The notes: a model not told the origin generated them from the letters alone. Counted from the first letter of the stretch, positions 28,236 to 37,922 are shown. The stretch: DNA of 38,131 nt from Nocardioidaceae bacterium (GCA_013696745.1 JACCXZ010000008.1:1-38131), one strand, 5' to 3'. Made by a program: numbers and translations.

Positions 28236-29339
28236 ATGCGGACCGTGGGCGTGGAGGAGGAGCTGCTGCTGGTGGACGCCGGCACGGGGGCTCCGGTGTC
28301 GGTGGCGCCGGCTGTACTGCGGCAGGAGGGATCGGGCCACGGCCACCACGAGGGCGAACAGCCGGGCGGCACGCTGGACTCCGAGCTGAAGCAGGAGCAG
28401 GTCGAGACCGACACCCGCCCACACACGGACCTGGCCGCCGTGGCCGAGGAGCTGTGGGCCTGGCGCCGGCACGTGGATGCCTCGGCCCGCGAGTCCGGCG
28501 CCCGGCTGGCGGCGCTGGCGACCTCTCCCGTTCCGGCCACCCCCCGGACCACGCCGACCGAGCGCTACCTCCGGATGGCCGAGCACTTCGGCCTCACCCA
28601 GCACGAGCAGCTTGCCAACGGGTGCCACGTACATGTGTCGATCGACTCGCCTGAGGAGGGCGTGGCCGTGCTCGACCGGATCCGGGTCTGGCTCCCGGTG
28701 CTGACAGCACTGTCGGCGAACTCGCCGTACTGGCAGGGGGCGGACTCGCTGTACGGGAGCTTTCGCTCCCAAGCGTGGGGGCGCTGGCCCATGGCCGGCC
28801 CGATCGACGTGCAGGAATCGGTCGAGCGCTACCGCGCCCTGATCGACGAGATGCTCGCCACCGGGGTCGTGCTGGACGAGGACATGGTGTACTTCGACGC
28901 CCGGTTGGCTCGGGGGTACCCCACGATCGAACTCCGTGTCGCCGACGTCTGCCTGTACGTCGAGGACGCGGTGCTGATCGCGGGCCTGGCCCGGGCGCTG
29001 GTCGAGACGGCAGTCGAGGAGTGGCGGACCGGCCGGGCGCCGGTGTCCACCCCGACGTCGTTGCTGCGTCTGGCGCGCTGGCGGGCCGCGCGCAGTGGCC
29101 TGACCGACGTCCTTGTGCATCCGCTGGACAACCGCCCTCGCCCGGCCGGCGAGGTCGTCGCCGCGCTGTTCGAGCACGTCCGACCGGCCCTGGACGCGGC
29201 CGGGGACCAGGAGCAGGTGCGGATGCTCCTGGCGCAGGTGCAGCAGCGGGGGACCGGGTCACACCGGCAGCGGCAGGTGTTCGAGCGGACCGGCCGGCTC
29301 TCCGCGGTCGCGTTGGATGCGGCAGACGTCACGTGCTGA
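28236..29339 (+). CDS. Glutamate-cysteine ligase GCS2 family / YbdK-type carboxylate-amine ligase
   Basis: MRTVGVEEELLLVDAGTG, DSELKQEQVETDT, ANGCHVHVSIDSPEEGVAVLDRIRVWLPVLTALSANSPYWQG, YPTIELRVADVC. Confidence 0.9.
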   Translation: MRTVGVEEELLLVDAGTGAPVSVAPAVLRQEGSGHGHHEGEQPGGTLDSELKQEQVETDTRPHTDLAAVAEELWAWRRHVDASARESGARLAALATSPVPATPRTTPTERYLRMAEHFGLTQHEQLANGCHVHVSIDSPEEGVAVLDRIRVWLPVLTALSANSPYWQGADSLYGSFRSQAWGRWPMAGPIDVQESVERYRALIDEMLATGVVLDEDMVYFDARLARGYPTIELRVADVCLYVEDAVLIAGLARALVETAVEEWRTGRAPVSTPTSLLRLARWRAARSGLTDVLVHPLDNRPRPAGEVVAALFEHVRPALDAAGDQEQVRMLLAQVQQRGTGSHRQRQVFERTGRLSAVALDAADVTC

Positions 29340-29430
29340 CTGATCCGTCCGGCAATCGCTTCTCCCTCACGATGCCTCATCGGTGGGAAGGCGAGACGCG
29401 CTTTGCGATCAGTGAGTCCATGATTCTCGG

Positions 29431-30012
29431 ATGAGCTCTTTCTCGACCGACCGTCCACACGCGCACGTTCCTCCCCGGATCGTGAGCTCGTGGCGATCTG
29501 TGCTGACTGATCGCTTCCGTACCGGGTGCGACTACGCGGACGAGGACCGCCCCTTGCGCGGCTACGTCGCACTGACCAGCGTCTACCTCGGCGTCAGCGC
29601 TGCACTCCTGCGACGCGCCGGTCGGGTCTCGTCGGTCCGGATCTCCGCGGGCGACATCGTTCTGATCGGACTGGCGTCGCACCGGCTGAGCCGCACAGTG
29701 ACCAAGGAGGCCATCGCTTCTCCCTTGCGGGCGCCCTTCACCCGCTACACCCGGTCCGGCGTTGCCTCCGAGGTCTCGGAGGAGGTCGTCGCGGACAGCA
29801 CCCACCACCCGTACGCCCATGCCGTCGGAGAACTGCTGACGTGCCCCTTCTGCATGGCGCAATGGACCTCGACCGGTCTGGTGGCCGCGTACATCCTTGC
29901 GCCACGTCAAGCCCGCGTAGTGACGGCGATTCTCGACTCCGCGGCGATCGCCAACGTGTTGCACCTGCTGTACTCGTCGCTGGCTGAACGCGTCGAGCGC
30001 CAACCCGATTGA
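29431..30012 (+). CDS. DUF1360 family membrane protein
   Basis: DIVLIGLASHRLSRTVTKEAIASPLRAPFTRY, GELLTCPFCMAQWTSTGLVAAYILAPRQAR. Confidence 0.88.
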   Translation: MSSFSTDRPHAHVPPRIVSSWRSVLTDRFRTGCDYADEDRPLRGYVALTSVYLGVSAALLRRAGRVSSVRISAGDIVLIGLASHRLSRTVTKEAIASPLRAPFTRYTRSGVASEVSEEVVADSTHHPYAHAVGELLTCPFCMAQWTSTGLVAAYILAPRQARVVTAILDSAAIANVLHLLYSSLAERVERQPD

Positions 30013-30051
30013 TGCGATGCACGGCGGGACGACTCGCTGCCCGAGGACACG

Positions 30052-30384
30052 ATGGCACCCGGTGCCGTGCGCCGAATCGGCCGGTGGGCCGTCGGTACGA
30101 CACCTGCCGGCGAGGATTTAGCGGTGTCCCGTCGGTGTCGTCACCAGCTCGCCGACATGAGTACCGGGACCGTGGACGCCGACGGGTGCCTGGTCTGTCC
30201 CTGGCACCAGAGCCGGTACGACGTGCAGGACGAAAGGATGGTGACCGGACCGCGCGGCTTCCTCACGTACCACGGCGCAACGCCTTGCTACGCCCGGCTG
30301 GTGCTCGCCTACGGCCGCTACCTGCGGCTGGCTGCCGCGCGCGTGGTGCGCCGCGACGGGCGGGTCCGCGTCGAGTCGCGGTGA
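30052..30384 (+). CDS. Rieske [2Fe-2S] domain protein
   Basis: RRCRHQLADMSTGTVDADGCLVCPWHQSRYDVQD: CxH...CxxH Rieske ligands. Confidence 0.88.
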   Translation: MAPGAVRRIGRWAVGTTPAGEDLAVSRRCRHQLADMSTGTVDADGCLVCPWHQSRYDVQDERMVTGPRGFLTYHGATPCYARLVLAYGRYLRLAAARVVRRDGRVRVESR

Positions 30385-30444
30385 AACAGCGTGAGCTCGC
30401 TGGACCCCGCATCCGTGACTCGCGGCGGCTTGTAGCATCGCGAG

Positions 30445-30954
30445 GTGCCCGAACGGATCCTCATCTACGGTGTCACAGGGTCCGGCAAGACGACCCTGGC
30501 CGCCCGCGTCGCGGCGCGAACGGGATTGCCCTGGCACGCAGTGGACGACCTGACGTGGGAGCCGGGCTGGGTTGAGGTATCGCTGGAGGAGCAGCGTCGG
30601 CGCGTCGCGACCATCTGCGCTGGTGAGCGGTGGATCCTCGACACGGCCTACTCCCAGTGGATCGACGTCCCGCTGGCTCGGGTCCAGCTGATCGTGGCTC
30701 TCGACTACCCGAGGTGGTTCTCGCTCGGCAGGCTGTTGCGGCGCAGCCTGCTTCGCGCGGTTGACCACCGCCCGATCTGCAACGGCAACACCGAGTCGTT
30801 TCGCCAGCTGTTCTCCCGCGGCTCGATCCTCGTGTGGCACTTCCGGTCCTTCGACTCCAAGCGTGGTCGCATCCTCGACTGGGCCGCAGACCCGTCCGCG
30901 CCGGCCGTCGTCCGCCTAGCCTCGCCGCGGGCTACCCGCCGCTGGCTCGCGTAG
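30445..30954 (+). CDS. P-loop NTPase, adenylate kinase/topology-modulation-like
   Basis: ILIYGVTGSGKTTLAARVAARTGLPWHAVDDLTWEPGW, then RWILDTAYSQWIDVPLARVQLIVALDYPR. Confidence 0.8.
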   Translation: MPERILIYGVTGSGKTTLAARVAARTGLPWHAVDDLTWEPGWVEVSLEEQRRRVATICAGERWILDTAYSQWIDVPLARVQLIVALDYPRWFSLGRLLRRSLLRAVDHRPICNGNTESFRQLFSRGSILVWHFRSFDSKRGRILDWAADPSAPAVVRLASPRATRRWLA

Positions 30955-31006
30955 GATCAGCAGTCGCACCACCGCCCCTGGACGACGACCGAACGGCTGC
31001 AACAGC

Positions 31007-32485
31007 ATGACCTCGCTCCAGGACCCCGCATCCGTGACCGGCGACCAGGGGCCCGGCATCGATCCCGACGATCTCGCGCTCTGTCTACGCGTGCTGGCTC
31101 AGGCCGAGAACCTGCCGTCCGAGCACCCTGACGCACTTGCCGTCCGCCGGGCCACGGGCAAGGTGTTCAAGACGGTCAAGGAGCACCGACGAGCACAGCG
31201 CCGCGAGGCAGTCCTCGCCGCGGACCGTGCTGTCACCGCGTCGACCGCCACCGGGTCCCCCGACCGCATCGACGACGAGACGCAGGGGATCCCGCTCGTG
31301 TCAGCCGTCGCAGGAGCCGTCGCCGGCACCCTGCTGCGAGCCCGAGCCTGCTACACCTGCAAGCAGCGCTACACGGTGGTCGACGCGTTCTACCACCAGC
31401 TCTGCCCGACGTGCGCGGCGCTCAACCACGGCCGCCGCGACGCCCGTACGGACCTCACCGGCCGCCGCGCGCTGCTGACCGGAGGCCGGGCCAAGATCGG
31501 CATGTACATCGCGCTGCGGTTGCTGCGCGACGGCGCCCACACCACGATCACGACCCGGTTCCCGACCGACGCCTCCCGGCGTTTCGCTGCGATGCCGGAC
31601 AGTGCGGACTGGTCGCACCGGCTACGGATCGTCGGCATCGACCTGCGTGATCCCGGCCAGGTCGTGGCGCTCGCGGAGTCGGTGGCAGCGCGGGGTCCGC
31701 TCGACGTGCTCATCAACAACGCAGCGCAGACCGTGCGCCGGTCACCGGGCTGCTACGCCCCGCTCGTCGCGGCGGAGTCGGTGCCGCTGCCGATCGGTCC
31801 GCTGCCCGAGGTCAGCACCTTCGACCACTCCCGCGATGCCCACCCGGCGGTGGTGACGAGCTCGCTGCACCAGCACCGCGGCCCGCACGCGTTGTCGGCC
31901 GGGGCACTGACCAGGACCGCCCTGACCGCGGGATCCGCGTCACCCGCGCGGATCGCCGACGCCAGCGCCATCGACGCCGGTGGGCTGGTGCCCGATCCGC
32001 GCCCGATCAACAGCTGGACCCAGCGGGTGCACGAGGTCGACCTGATGGAACTGCTCGAGGTGCAGCTGTGCAACCAGACCGCACCCTTCATCCTGATCAG
32101 CCGGCTGCGACCGGCGATGGCGGCCTCGGCTGCGCACCGTACGTACGTGGTCAACGTGTCTGCGATGGAGGGACAGTTCAGCCGGGCGTACAAGGGCCCG
32201 GGTCATCCGCACACCAACATGTCCAAGGCCGCGCTCAACATGCTCACCCGTACCAGTGCCCGGGAGATGCTCACCGACGGAATCCTGATGACCGCGGTCG
32301 ACACCGGGTGGATCACCGACGAGCGTCCGCACCCGACGAAGTTGCGGCTGGCCGAGGAGGGCTTTCACGCCCCGCTCGACCTGGTCGACGGCGCGGCACG
32401 TGTCTACGACCCGATCGTGCGCGGTGAGCTGGGGGAGGACCTGCACGGCTGCTTCCTCAAGAACTACGCGCCCGCGGCATGGTGA
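31007..32485 (+). CDS. SDR-fold oxidoreductase with N-terminal CxxC/CxxC zinc-ribbon-like segment
   Basis: CYTCKQRYTVVDAFYHQLCPTCAALNHGRRDARTDLTGRRALLTGGRAKIGMYIALRLLRDGA; LINNAAQ; YVVNVSAMEGQF; HPHTNMSKAALNMLTRTSAREM. Confidence 0.85.
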   Translation: MTSLQDPASVTGDQGPGIDPDDLALCLRVLAQAENLPSEHPDALAVRRATGKVFKTVKEHRRAQRREAVLAADRAVTASTATGSPDRIDDETQGIPLVSAVAGAVAGTLLRARACYTCKQRYTVVDAFYHQLCPTCAALNHGRRDARTDLTGRRALLTGGRAKIGMYIALRLLRDGAHTTITTRFPTDASRRFAAMPDSADWSHRLRIVGIDLRDPGQVVALAESVAARGPLDVLINNAAQTVRRSPGCYAPLVAAESVPLPIGPLPEVSTFDHSRDAHPAVVTSSLHQHRGPHALSAGALTRTALTAGSASPARIADASAIDAGGLVPDPRPINSWTQRVHEVDLMELLEVQLCNQTAPFILISRLRPAMAASAAHRTYVVNVSAMEGQFSRAYKGPGHPHTNMSKAALNMLTRTSAREMLTDGILMTAVDTGWITDERPHPTKLRLAEEGFHAPLDLVDGAARVYDPIVRGELGEDLHGCFLKNYAPAAW

Positions 32486-32498
32486 GCGTGCTGCTGCC

Positions 32499-32954
32499 AT
32501 GACGGGATCCGAGACACCTTCCCCGGAGCGCATCGACCGCAACTGGGCAGAGCTGCTCCAAGAGCTCCGCGTCACTCAGACCGGTGTGCAGATCCTGACC
32601 GGCTTCCTGCTGACCATCCCGTTCAGCGCCCGTTTCGAGTCCCTCGACGAGATGCAGCGCACCGTCTACCTGTGCGTGCTCAGCGGGTCGATGCTCGCCA
32701 CCGCTCTGCTCGTCGCCCCGGTCGTCTATCACCGGGTCCTGTTCCGTCAACGCCAGCGGGTCTGGCTGGTCGCCGCCGGCAACCGCTCGGCCAAGGCCGG
32801 CATGGTCGCCCTCGCCGCCACCGTGAGCGGGGTGACCTGGCTGGTGTTCGACGTGGTGGTCGGCCGGACCGCTGGCCTGCTGGCTCTGGGCGTCGCGTCC
32901 GTGGCGTTCGTGGTGCTGTGGTGGCGCGTCCCGCTGGTGCTGCGTCGTCGCTGA
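32499..32954 (+). CDS. DUF6328-like membrane protein
   Basis: ELLQELRVTQTGVQILTGFLLTIPFSARFESLDEMQRTVYL, multiple TM segments. Confidence 0.8.
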   Translation: MTGSETPSPERIDRNWAELLQELRVTQTGVQILTGFLLTIPFSARFESLDEMQRTVYLCVLSGSMLATALLVAPVVYHRVLFRQRQRVWLVAAGNRSAKAGMVALAATVSGVTWLVFDVVVGRTAGLLALGVASVAFVVLWWRVPLVLRRR

Positions 32955-33019
32955 TACGGATGCGCGGTCAGGTGTGCCTGGACAAGCGGGCGCGAGTCAC
33001 CCCGTTCGCCGCGCATGCG

Positions 33020-33382
33020 GCTGGTGTCGTGGGGCACGAGAGCCTCTGCTTCGTCGAGCCAGGAGAGGCTGGCCTCGGCGTGCACAACCCCCCCGCGCCG
33101 TGAGGCGGCTGAAGTCCGCTCCGGGATGATCGGTGAGCTGGTCGACGATGGCCTGGAGGTCAGCCAGGTGGAGCCCTACCGCTTCGCGGTGGCTGCGGAG
33201 CACCGGCCCGAGGGCATCGGGTCGTGCGTGGCGGGCCATGAATCGGTGATCTCGAAGACACGCTTGTCCGGCGCGGACGTTTGAGGCACGTGCGTTCCGC
33301 CGATCAGGTCGAGCTCCTCGAGGCGAGCGAGCTCGCGGTACAACTGGCTGCGCGGGATCGGCCAGAAGTAGGCAATGCTCCG
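33020..33382 (-). pseudogene. PadR-family transcriptional regulator remnant
   Basis: Fragments in three frames: DRSIAYFWPIPRSQLYRELARLEELDLIGGTHVPQTSAPDKRVFEITD; FMARHARPDALGPVLRSHREAVGLHLADLQAIVDQLTDHPGADFSRLTAR; VVHAEASLSWLDEAEALV. Confidence 0.78.
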
Positions 33383-33404
33383 GTCGGCGCAAGCCCTTAC
33401 GTCG

Positions 33405-35219
33405 TCAGCCCGTCCGCTTGGCGTACAGCGCCTCGACGTCGGCGGCAAAGTCGCGCATCACCACCGAACGCTTGACCTTGAGCGTGGGCGTGAGGTGCCC
33501 TGACTCCTCGGTGACGTCGACCGGCAGCACCCGGAACTTCTTGACCTGCTCGGCCGAAGACACCATCTCGTTGGCTGCATCGACGGCCCGACGCACCTCG
33601 GCCAACAGGTCGGCGTCCTGGGTCAGCTCGGCCACCGGCACCGACGGACGGCCCTGCTCCTGCAGCCACAGGGCCACCGACTCCGAGTCCAGCGTGATCA
33701 GCGCCGCGATCTGTGCGCGGCCGTCGCCGACCACAAGCGCCTGGCTGACCAGCACGTGCGAGCGGATCACGTCCTCCAGTGGCGCCGGTGAGACGTTCTT
33801 GCCCGCCGACGTGACCAGGATCTCCTTTGAGCGTCCGGTGATCGTGAAGTAGCCGTCGGCGTCGATGCTGCCGAGGTCGCCGGTGTGGAACCAGCCGTCG
33901 TCGTCGAGCACGTCGGCGCTGGCCTCGGGGTTACGCCAGTAGCCGGGGAACACGTGCCCCCCACGTACGAGCACCTCCCCGTCGTCGCCAGTACGCAGCT
34001 CGACGCCTGGCAGTGCGCGCCCGACGGTCCCGATCCGCGTGTGCAGCCGGGTGTTGACGGTGGTCGCGGCCGTGGTCTCGGTGAGGCCGTAGCCCTCCAG
34101 CACGGTGACGCCGATCCCGCGGAAGAAGTGCCCGAGCCGCGGACCCAGCGCTGCGCCACCGGAGACGCCCCAGCGCAGACGGCCACCGAAGGCCGCCCTG
34201 ATCTTGGCGTACACGAGCCGGTCGAACACCGCACGCTTCGCGCTCAGCAGCGGGCCCGGACGTCCGGTCTCCAGCGCCCGGCTGTAGGCGATGGCCGTGT
34301 CGGTGGCCATCGTGAAGATGCGCTCCTTGCCGTTCGCCGTCGCCTTGCGTCTGGCCCCGTCGTAGATCCGCTCGAAGACGCGGGGCACTGCCAGCACGAA
34401 CGTCGGCTGGTACGTCGGCAGATCCCGTGCCACGCGGGCGATGTCGGTGTGTCCGGTGCGCACCGCCGCGAGCAGCACAGCGACCTCGATCATGCGGCCG
34501 AAGACGTGCGCGAGAGGGAGGAACAGCAGTGTTGCTGCGTCCTCCTCCTCGAACAGCTCGGGCAGGAACTCGATGGCGGCCACGACCTCGGTGAGGAAGT
34601 TGCCGTGGGTGAGCTCGCAGCCCTTGGGACGCCCGGTGGTGCCGGAGGTGTAGATGATCGTGGCCAGGCTGTCCGGACCCAGTGTGGCCCGACGCGCATC
34701 CAACTCGGCCGGGTCCTGACCCCTTCCAGCGGCGATCAGGTCCGCCAGTGTGGACTCCTCACCGTCCAGCACCCAGTGGGCACGCAGGTCGGGAAGGTCG
34801 CCCAGCCCACGGAGCATGCTCGCGTGTGCCGGGCTCTCCACGATGGCAGCGACCGCCCCGGAGTCCCGAAGGACCCAGCGCAGCTGATCGGCCGCCGACG
34901 TCTCGTACACCGGCACCACGACGGCACCGGCCGCCCAGAGCGCTGCATCGACCAGGGTCCACTCGTACCGTGTCTTGGACATGAGGGCCACCCGGTCGCC
35001 GCACTGGATCCCGGACGCGAGGAATCCGCAGGCGACCTGCTGGACCTCCGCGGCGAACTCCGCCGCGGTGACCGGATGCCAGGTGTCACGCTCGCGCCGG
35101 TTGAGCACCACCCGGTCGGGAGTTCGTCGGGCGTTCGCCCCGATGATCTCGGCCAAGCTGGCGGGACGCCCCTCGCCCTCCCACCAGCGGTTTCGCGCAC
35201 TCGCTTCTTGTGCAGTCAC
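33405..35219 (-). CDS. fadD: Long-chain acyl-CoA synthetase, AMP-binding enzyme
   Basis: TIIYTSGTTGRPKGCELTHGNF, GYGLTETTAATTVN, WFHTGDLGSIDADGYFTITGRSKEILVTSAGKNVSP. Confidence 0.93.
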   Translation of the reverse strand: MTAQEASARNRWWEGEGRPASLAEIIGANARRTPDRVVLNRRERDTWHPVTAAEFAAEVQQVACGFLASGIQCGDRVALMSKTRYEWTLVDAALWAAGAVVVPVYETSAADQLRWVLRDSGAVAAIVESPAHASMLRGLGDLPDLRAHWVLDGEESTLADLIAAGRGQDPAELDARRATLGPDSLATIIYTSGTTGRPKGCELTHGNFLTEVVAAIEFLPELFEEEDAATLLFLPLAHVFGRMIEVAVLLAAVRTGHTDIARVARDLPTYQPTFVLAVPRVFERIYDGARRKATANGKERIFTMATDTAIAYSRALETGRPGPLLSAKRAVFDRLVYAKIRAAFGGRLRWGVSGGAALGPRLGHFFRGIGVTVLEGYGLTETTAATTVNTRLHTRIGTVGRALPGVELRTGDDGEVLVRGGHVFPGYWRNPEASADVLDDDGWFHTGDLGSIDADGYFTITGRSKEILVTSAGKNVSPAPLEDVIRSHVLVSQALVVGDGRAQIAALITLDSESVALWLQEQGRPSVPVAELTQDADLLAEVRRAVDAANEMVSSAEQVKKFRVLPVDVTEESGHLTPTLKVKRSVVMRDFAADVEALYAKRTG

Positions 35220-35243
35220 GGGCTGACTGTAGCGCCGTGGTGC

Positions 35244-36770
35244 TCAGACCTTGGCGCCCTCGTCGGTCGGGTCCACCGGCGACTGCCCGGTCGCCGGCGC
35301 GGTCGTGGCGGTGATGGTGCGTACGGCCTCCTCGACCCGCTTGCCGAGCTCGGCGTCGACATTGCCCCAGTACTCGAAAGCACGCTCCAGGACCGGCTCG
35401 CTCACGCCGTTGGACAGGTGACCGGCGATGTTGGCGACCAGGCGCTCGCGCGCCGGTTCGTCCATCACCTCACGCACCAGGGTGCCCGGCTGGACCCAGT
35501 CACTGTCCTGCGCGTGCTGCTCGTACGGGGCACGGAGCTGCTCGCCGCCACCGGACCAGCCAGCCGCGTCACCGAACCGCTCGGTGTCGGCGTGCGGACC
35601 ACCGTAGGAGTTCGGTGCGTACACCGGCTGCTCGGGCGCGTTGTACGCGTAGCGCATGGCGCCGTCCTTGGAGTACGTGTTGACCACCGACTTCGGCGCG
35701 TTCACGGGCAGCTGCTGGTAGTTCGTGCCGACCCGGTAGCGCTGGGTGTCGGCGTAGCTGAACACTCGGCCGAGCAGCATCTTGTCGGGGCTCGGCGCGA
35801 TGCCGGGCACCAGGTTCGACGGCGCGAAGGCGGCCTGCTCGATCTGCGCGAAGAAGTTCTCCGGGTTGCGGTTCAGCGTCATCGTGCCCACCTTGACCCG
35901 CGGGTAGTCCTCCTGCGGCCAGACCTTGGTCAGGTCGAAGGGATTGAACCGGTAGTGCTCCGCATCGGCGAACGGCATGATCTGCACCTCGAAGGACCAG
36001 CTCGGGAAGTTACCCTCCGCGATGGCGCCGAAGAGGTCCTGGCGGTGGTGGTCCGGGGACGTCCCCGCGAGTTCGTCGGCCTTGGCCTGGGTCAGGAACT
36101 CGATGCCCTGGTTGGTCTTGAAGTGGTACTTCACCCAGAAGCGCGCGCCGGCGGTGTTGATCCACTGGTACGTGTGCGAGCTGAAGCCGTCCATGTGCCT
36201 GAATGACTTGGGGATGCCCCGGTCGCCCATCAGCCAGGTCACCTGGTGAGCGCTCTCGGGGGACAGCGTCCAGAAGTCCCACTGCATGTCGTGGTCGCGC
36301 AGGCCGGAGTCCGGCATCCGCTTCTGCGAACGGATGAAGTCCTGGAACTTCATCGGGTCCTTGACGAAGAAGACCGGCGTGTTGTTGCCGACCATGTCGT
36401 AGTTGCCCTGCTCGGTATAGAACTTCAGCGCGAAGCCGCGCGGGTCGCGCCAGGTGTCCGGGCTGCCCTGCTCGCCGGCGACCGTGGAAAACCGTGCCAG
36501 CATCTCGGTCCTCCTGCCGGGCTGCAGGAGGTCGGCCTTGGTGTACGCGGAGACGTCGCCGGTGATCTCGAGCTCGCCGAACGCCCCGGCCCCCTTGGCG
36601 TGCACGACCCGCTCCGGGACGCGCTCACGGTTGAACTGCGCCATCTTCTCGATCAGGTAGTGGTCGTGCAGCAGGATTCCGCCGCCGGTGCCCTGGGTCA
36701 GGGAGTGCTCGTCGCTCCCGACTGGGATTCCTGCGTTCGTGGTCGTGTGATCAGCGGCGTTATGGGTCAT
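35244..36770 (-). CDS. katA: Monofunctional heme catalase
   Basis: [116 protein letters not shown]. Confidence 0.96.
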   Translation of the reverse strand: MTHNAADHTTTNAGIPVGSDEHSLTQGTGGGILLHDHYLIEKMAQFNRERVPERVVHAKGAGAFGELEITGDVSAYTKADLLQPGRRTEMLARFSTVAGEQGSPDTWRDPRGFALKFYTEQGNYDMVGNNTPVFFVKDPMKFQDFIRSQKRMPDSGLRDHDMQWDFWTLSPESAHQVTWLMGDRGIPKSFRHMDGFSSHTYQWINTAGARFWVKYHFKTNQGIEFLTQAKADELAGTSPDHHRQDLFGAIAEGNFPSWSFEVQIMPFADAEHYRFNPFDLTKVWPQEDYPRVKVGTMTLNRNPENFFAQIEQAAFAPSNLVPGIAPSPDKMLLGRVFSYADTQRYRVGTNYQQLPVNAPKSVVNTYSKDGAMRYAYNAPEQPVYAPNSYGGPHADTERFGDAAGWSGGGEQLRAPYEQHAQDSDWVQPGTLVREVMDEPARERLVANIAGHLSNGVSEPVLERAFEYWGNVDAELGKRVEEAVRTITATTAPATGQSPVDPTDEGAKV

Positions 36771-36798
36771 GACATCTCCTTGTGATGGTCGAACGGGG

Positions 36799-36958
36799 CT
36801 ACTGGGAGGGGTTGGCTTGAGTGGGGGTCGACCGGCAGGTAGGGCACAGGCCCCAGAAGACGACCTCTGCCTCGTCCACGGCGAAGCCGGCAGTGTCCGC
36901 GGGCGTCAATCCGACGGACCAAGCCCGCCTGCGTGCACACAGCGAGGACGTCGTACGA
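36799..36958 (-). pseudogene. Fur/CatR-family repressor remnant upstream of catalase
   Basis: [18 protein letters not shown] in one frame joined to [25 protein letters not shown] in another. Both match conserved Fur-family segments; N-terminal HTH and the central HHHxxCxxC metal-site segment are missing. Confidence 0.75.
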
Positions 36959-36989
36959 GCATCGAGCGGGGATCTGCTTCGGGGTTGGG

Positions 36990-37214
36990 TCACTCCCGCT
37001 CGGGGTCACCGCTGACCGGGGTGCTCGGCCCGTCCTGTGGTTCGACGGATTCCTGAAGGTTCTCGGTGGGGGCGAGCGATCCGTCGCCGAGCACCACCCG
37101 CTCGGTCTCGTCGCCGTCACCGTGCATCCGGGTCTCGTCGGGCAGGGCGTTGACAGCCATGACCGACGGGTCGACGTCGTCCACGGTCGGCCTGCGTGTG
37201 CCGTCGCTGGTCAT
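36990..37214 (-). CDS. Small acidic hypothetical protein (74 aa)
   Basis: Intact ATG ORF MTSDGTRRPTVDDVDPSVMAVNALPDETRMHGDGDETERVVLGDGSLAPTENLQES, collinear with flanking genes. Confidence 0.5.
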   Translation of the reverse strand: MTSDGTRRPTVDDVDPSVMAVNALPDETRMHGDGDETERVVLGDGSLAPTENLQESVEPQDGPSTPVSGDPERE

Positions 37215-37241
37215 GGTGCTCCTCGCTGGTGGGTGAGTAGG

Positions 37242-37673
37242 TCAAAGCCGGTTCAAGTTGTCGCGCAGGCCGCGTTCGGCCTCGTCGCCGAGCTTCTTCA
37301 ACGGGATCGACATCAACGGGTCGGCCAGCCTGGCCGGACCTTTGAGGACGAACTGCGCGTGGTAGGTGACCGTCGTGGAGTCGGCGTCGGCTTCGAAGGT
37401 GATGGTGTCGGTGAGACTGACCGTCTTGTTCTCGCCGCGCAGACGCAGCAGACGCTCCGGCTCGACGTCGACCACGGTGTAGTCCACCTCGACCTCACGG
37501 CCCAGGAACTTCGAGATGTTGTGGTAGACGGTGCCCACCCCTCCGTCGCCGGACGAGCGGACCGTTTCGATGGTGCCCGGGTCCCAGTCGTTCGTGCTGC
37601 GGAAGTCCGAGAGATAGGCCCAGACCGTGGCCAATGGCCTGTCGACCGTGACGCTGCGCTCGATGCTTCGCAC
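37242..37673 (-). CDS. SRPBCC (polyketide cyclase/START-like) family protein
   Basis: MRSIERSVTVDRPLATVWAYLSDFRSTNDWDPGTIETVRSSGDGGVGTVYHNISKFLGREVEVDYTVV. Confidence 0.85.
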   Translation of the reverse strand: MRSIERSVTVDRPLATVWAYLSDFRSTNDWDPGTIETVRSSGDGGVGTVYHNISKFLGREVEVDYTVVDVEPERLLRLRGENKTVSLTDTITFEADADSTTVTYHAQFVLKGPARLADPLMSIPLKKLGDEAERGLRDNLNRL

Positions 37674-37693
37674 GCTGCTCCTTCGTTGCTGGT

Positions 37694-37837
37694 TTAGGTG
37701 AGGATGCTCACTCCGCCTGGACCGACGAGCAGGCCCGCGACGATGAGCAGAGCGCCCATGAGGATTGCGCCCCTGACCAAGGAGACGATGCCGGAGATGA
37801 CAAGGATGACGGCGATGACCCAGAGAACTGTTTCCAT
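37694..37837 (-). CDS. Very small membrane protein (47 aa), GPGG-motif type
   Basis: METVLWVIAVILVISGIVSLVRGAILMGALLIVAGLLVGPGGVSILT, two TM helices, ATG at 37837. Confidence 0.65.
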   Translation of the reverse strand: METVLWVIAVILVISGIVSLVRGAILMGALLIVAGLLVGPGGVSILT

Positions 37838-37922
37838 GAGTGCAGATCCTTTCAGTGAACTGGTCCGAGACGTACCAGACATCCTGGTGCCGATCTCGAG
37901 ATCGCGCAGTTCGGTTGACGAA

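Noticed and set aside
33885-36206. 773-aa plus-strand ORF spanning fadD and katA antisense
   Set aside because: Covers two well-supported minus-strand genes plus their intergenic gap; composition is typical of a GC-rich antisense frame.
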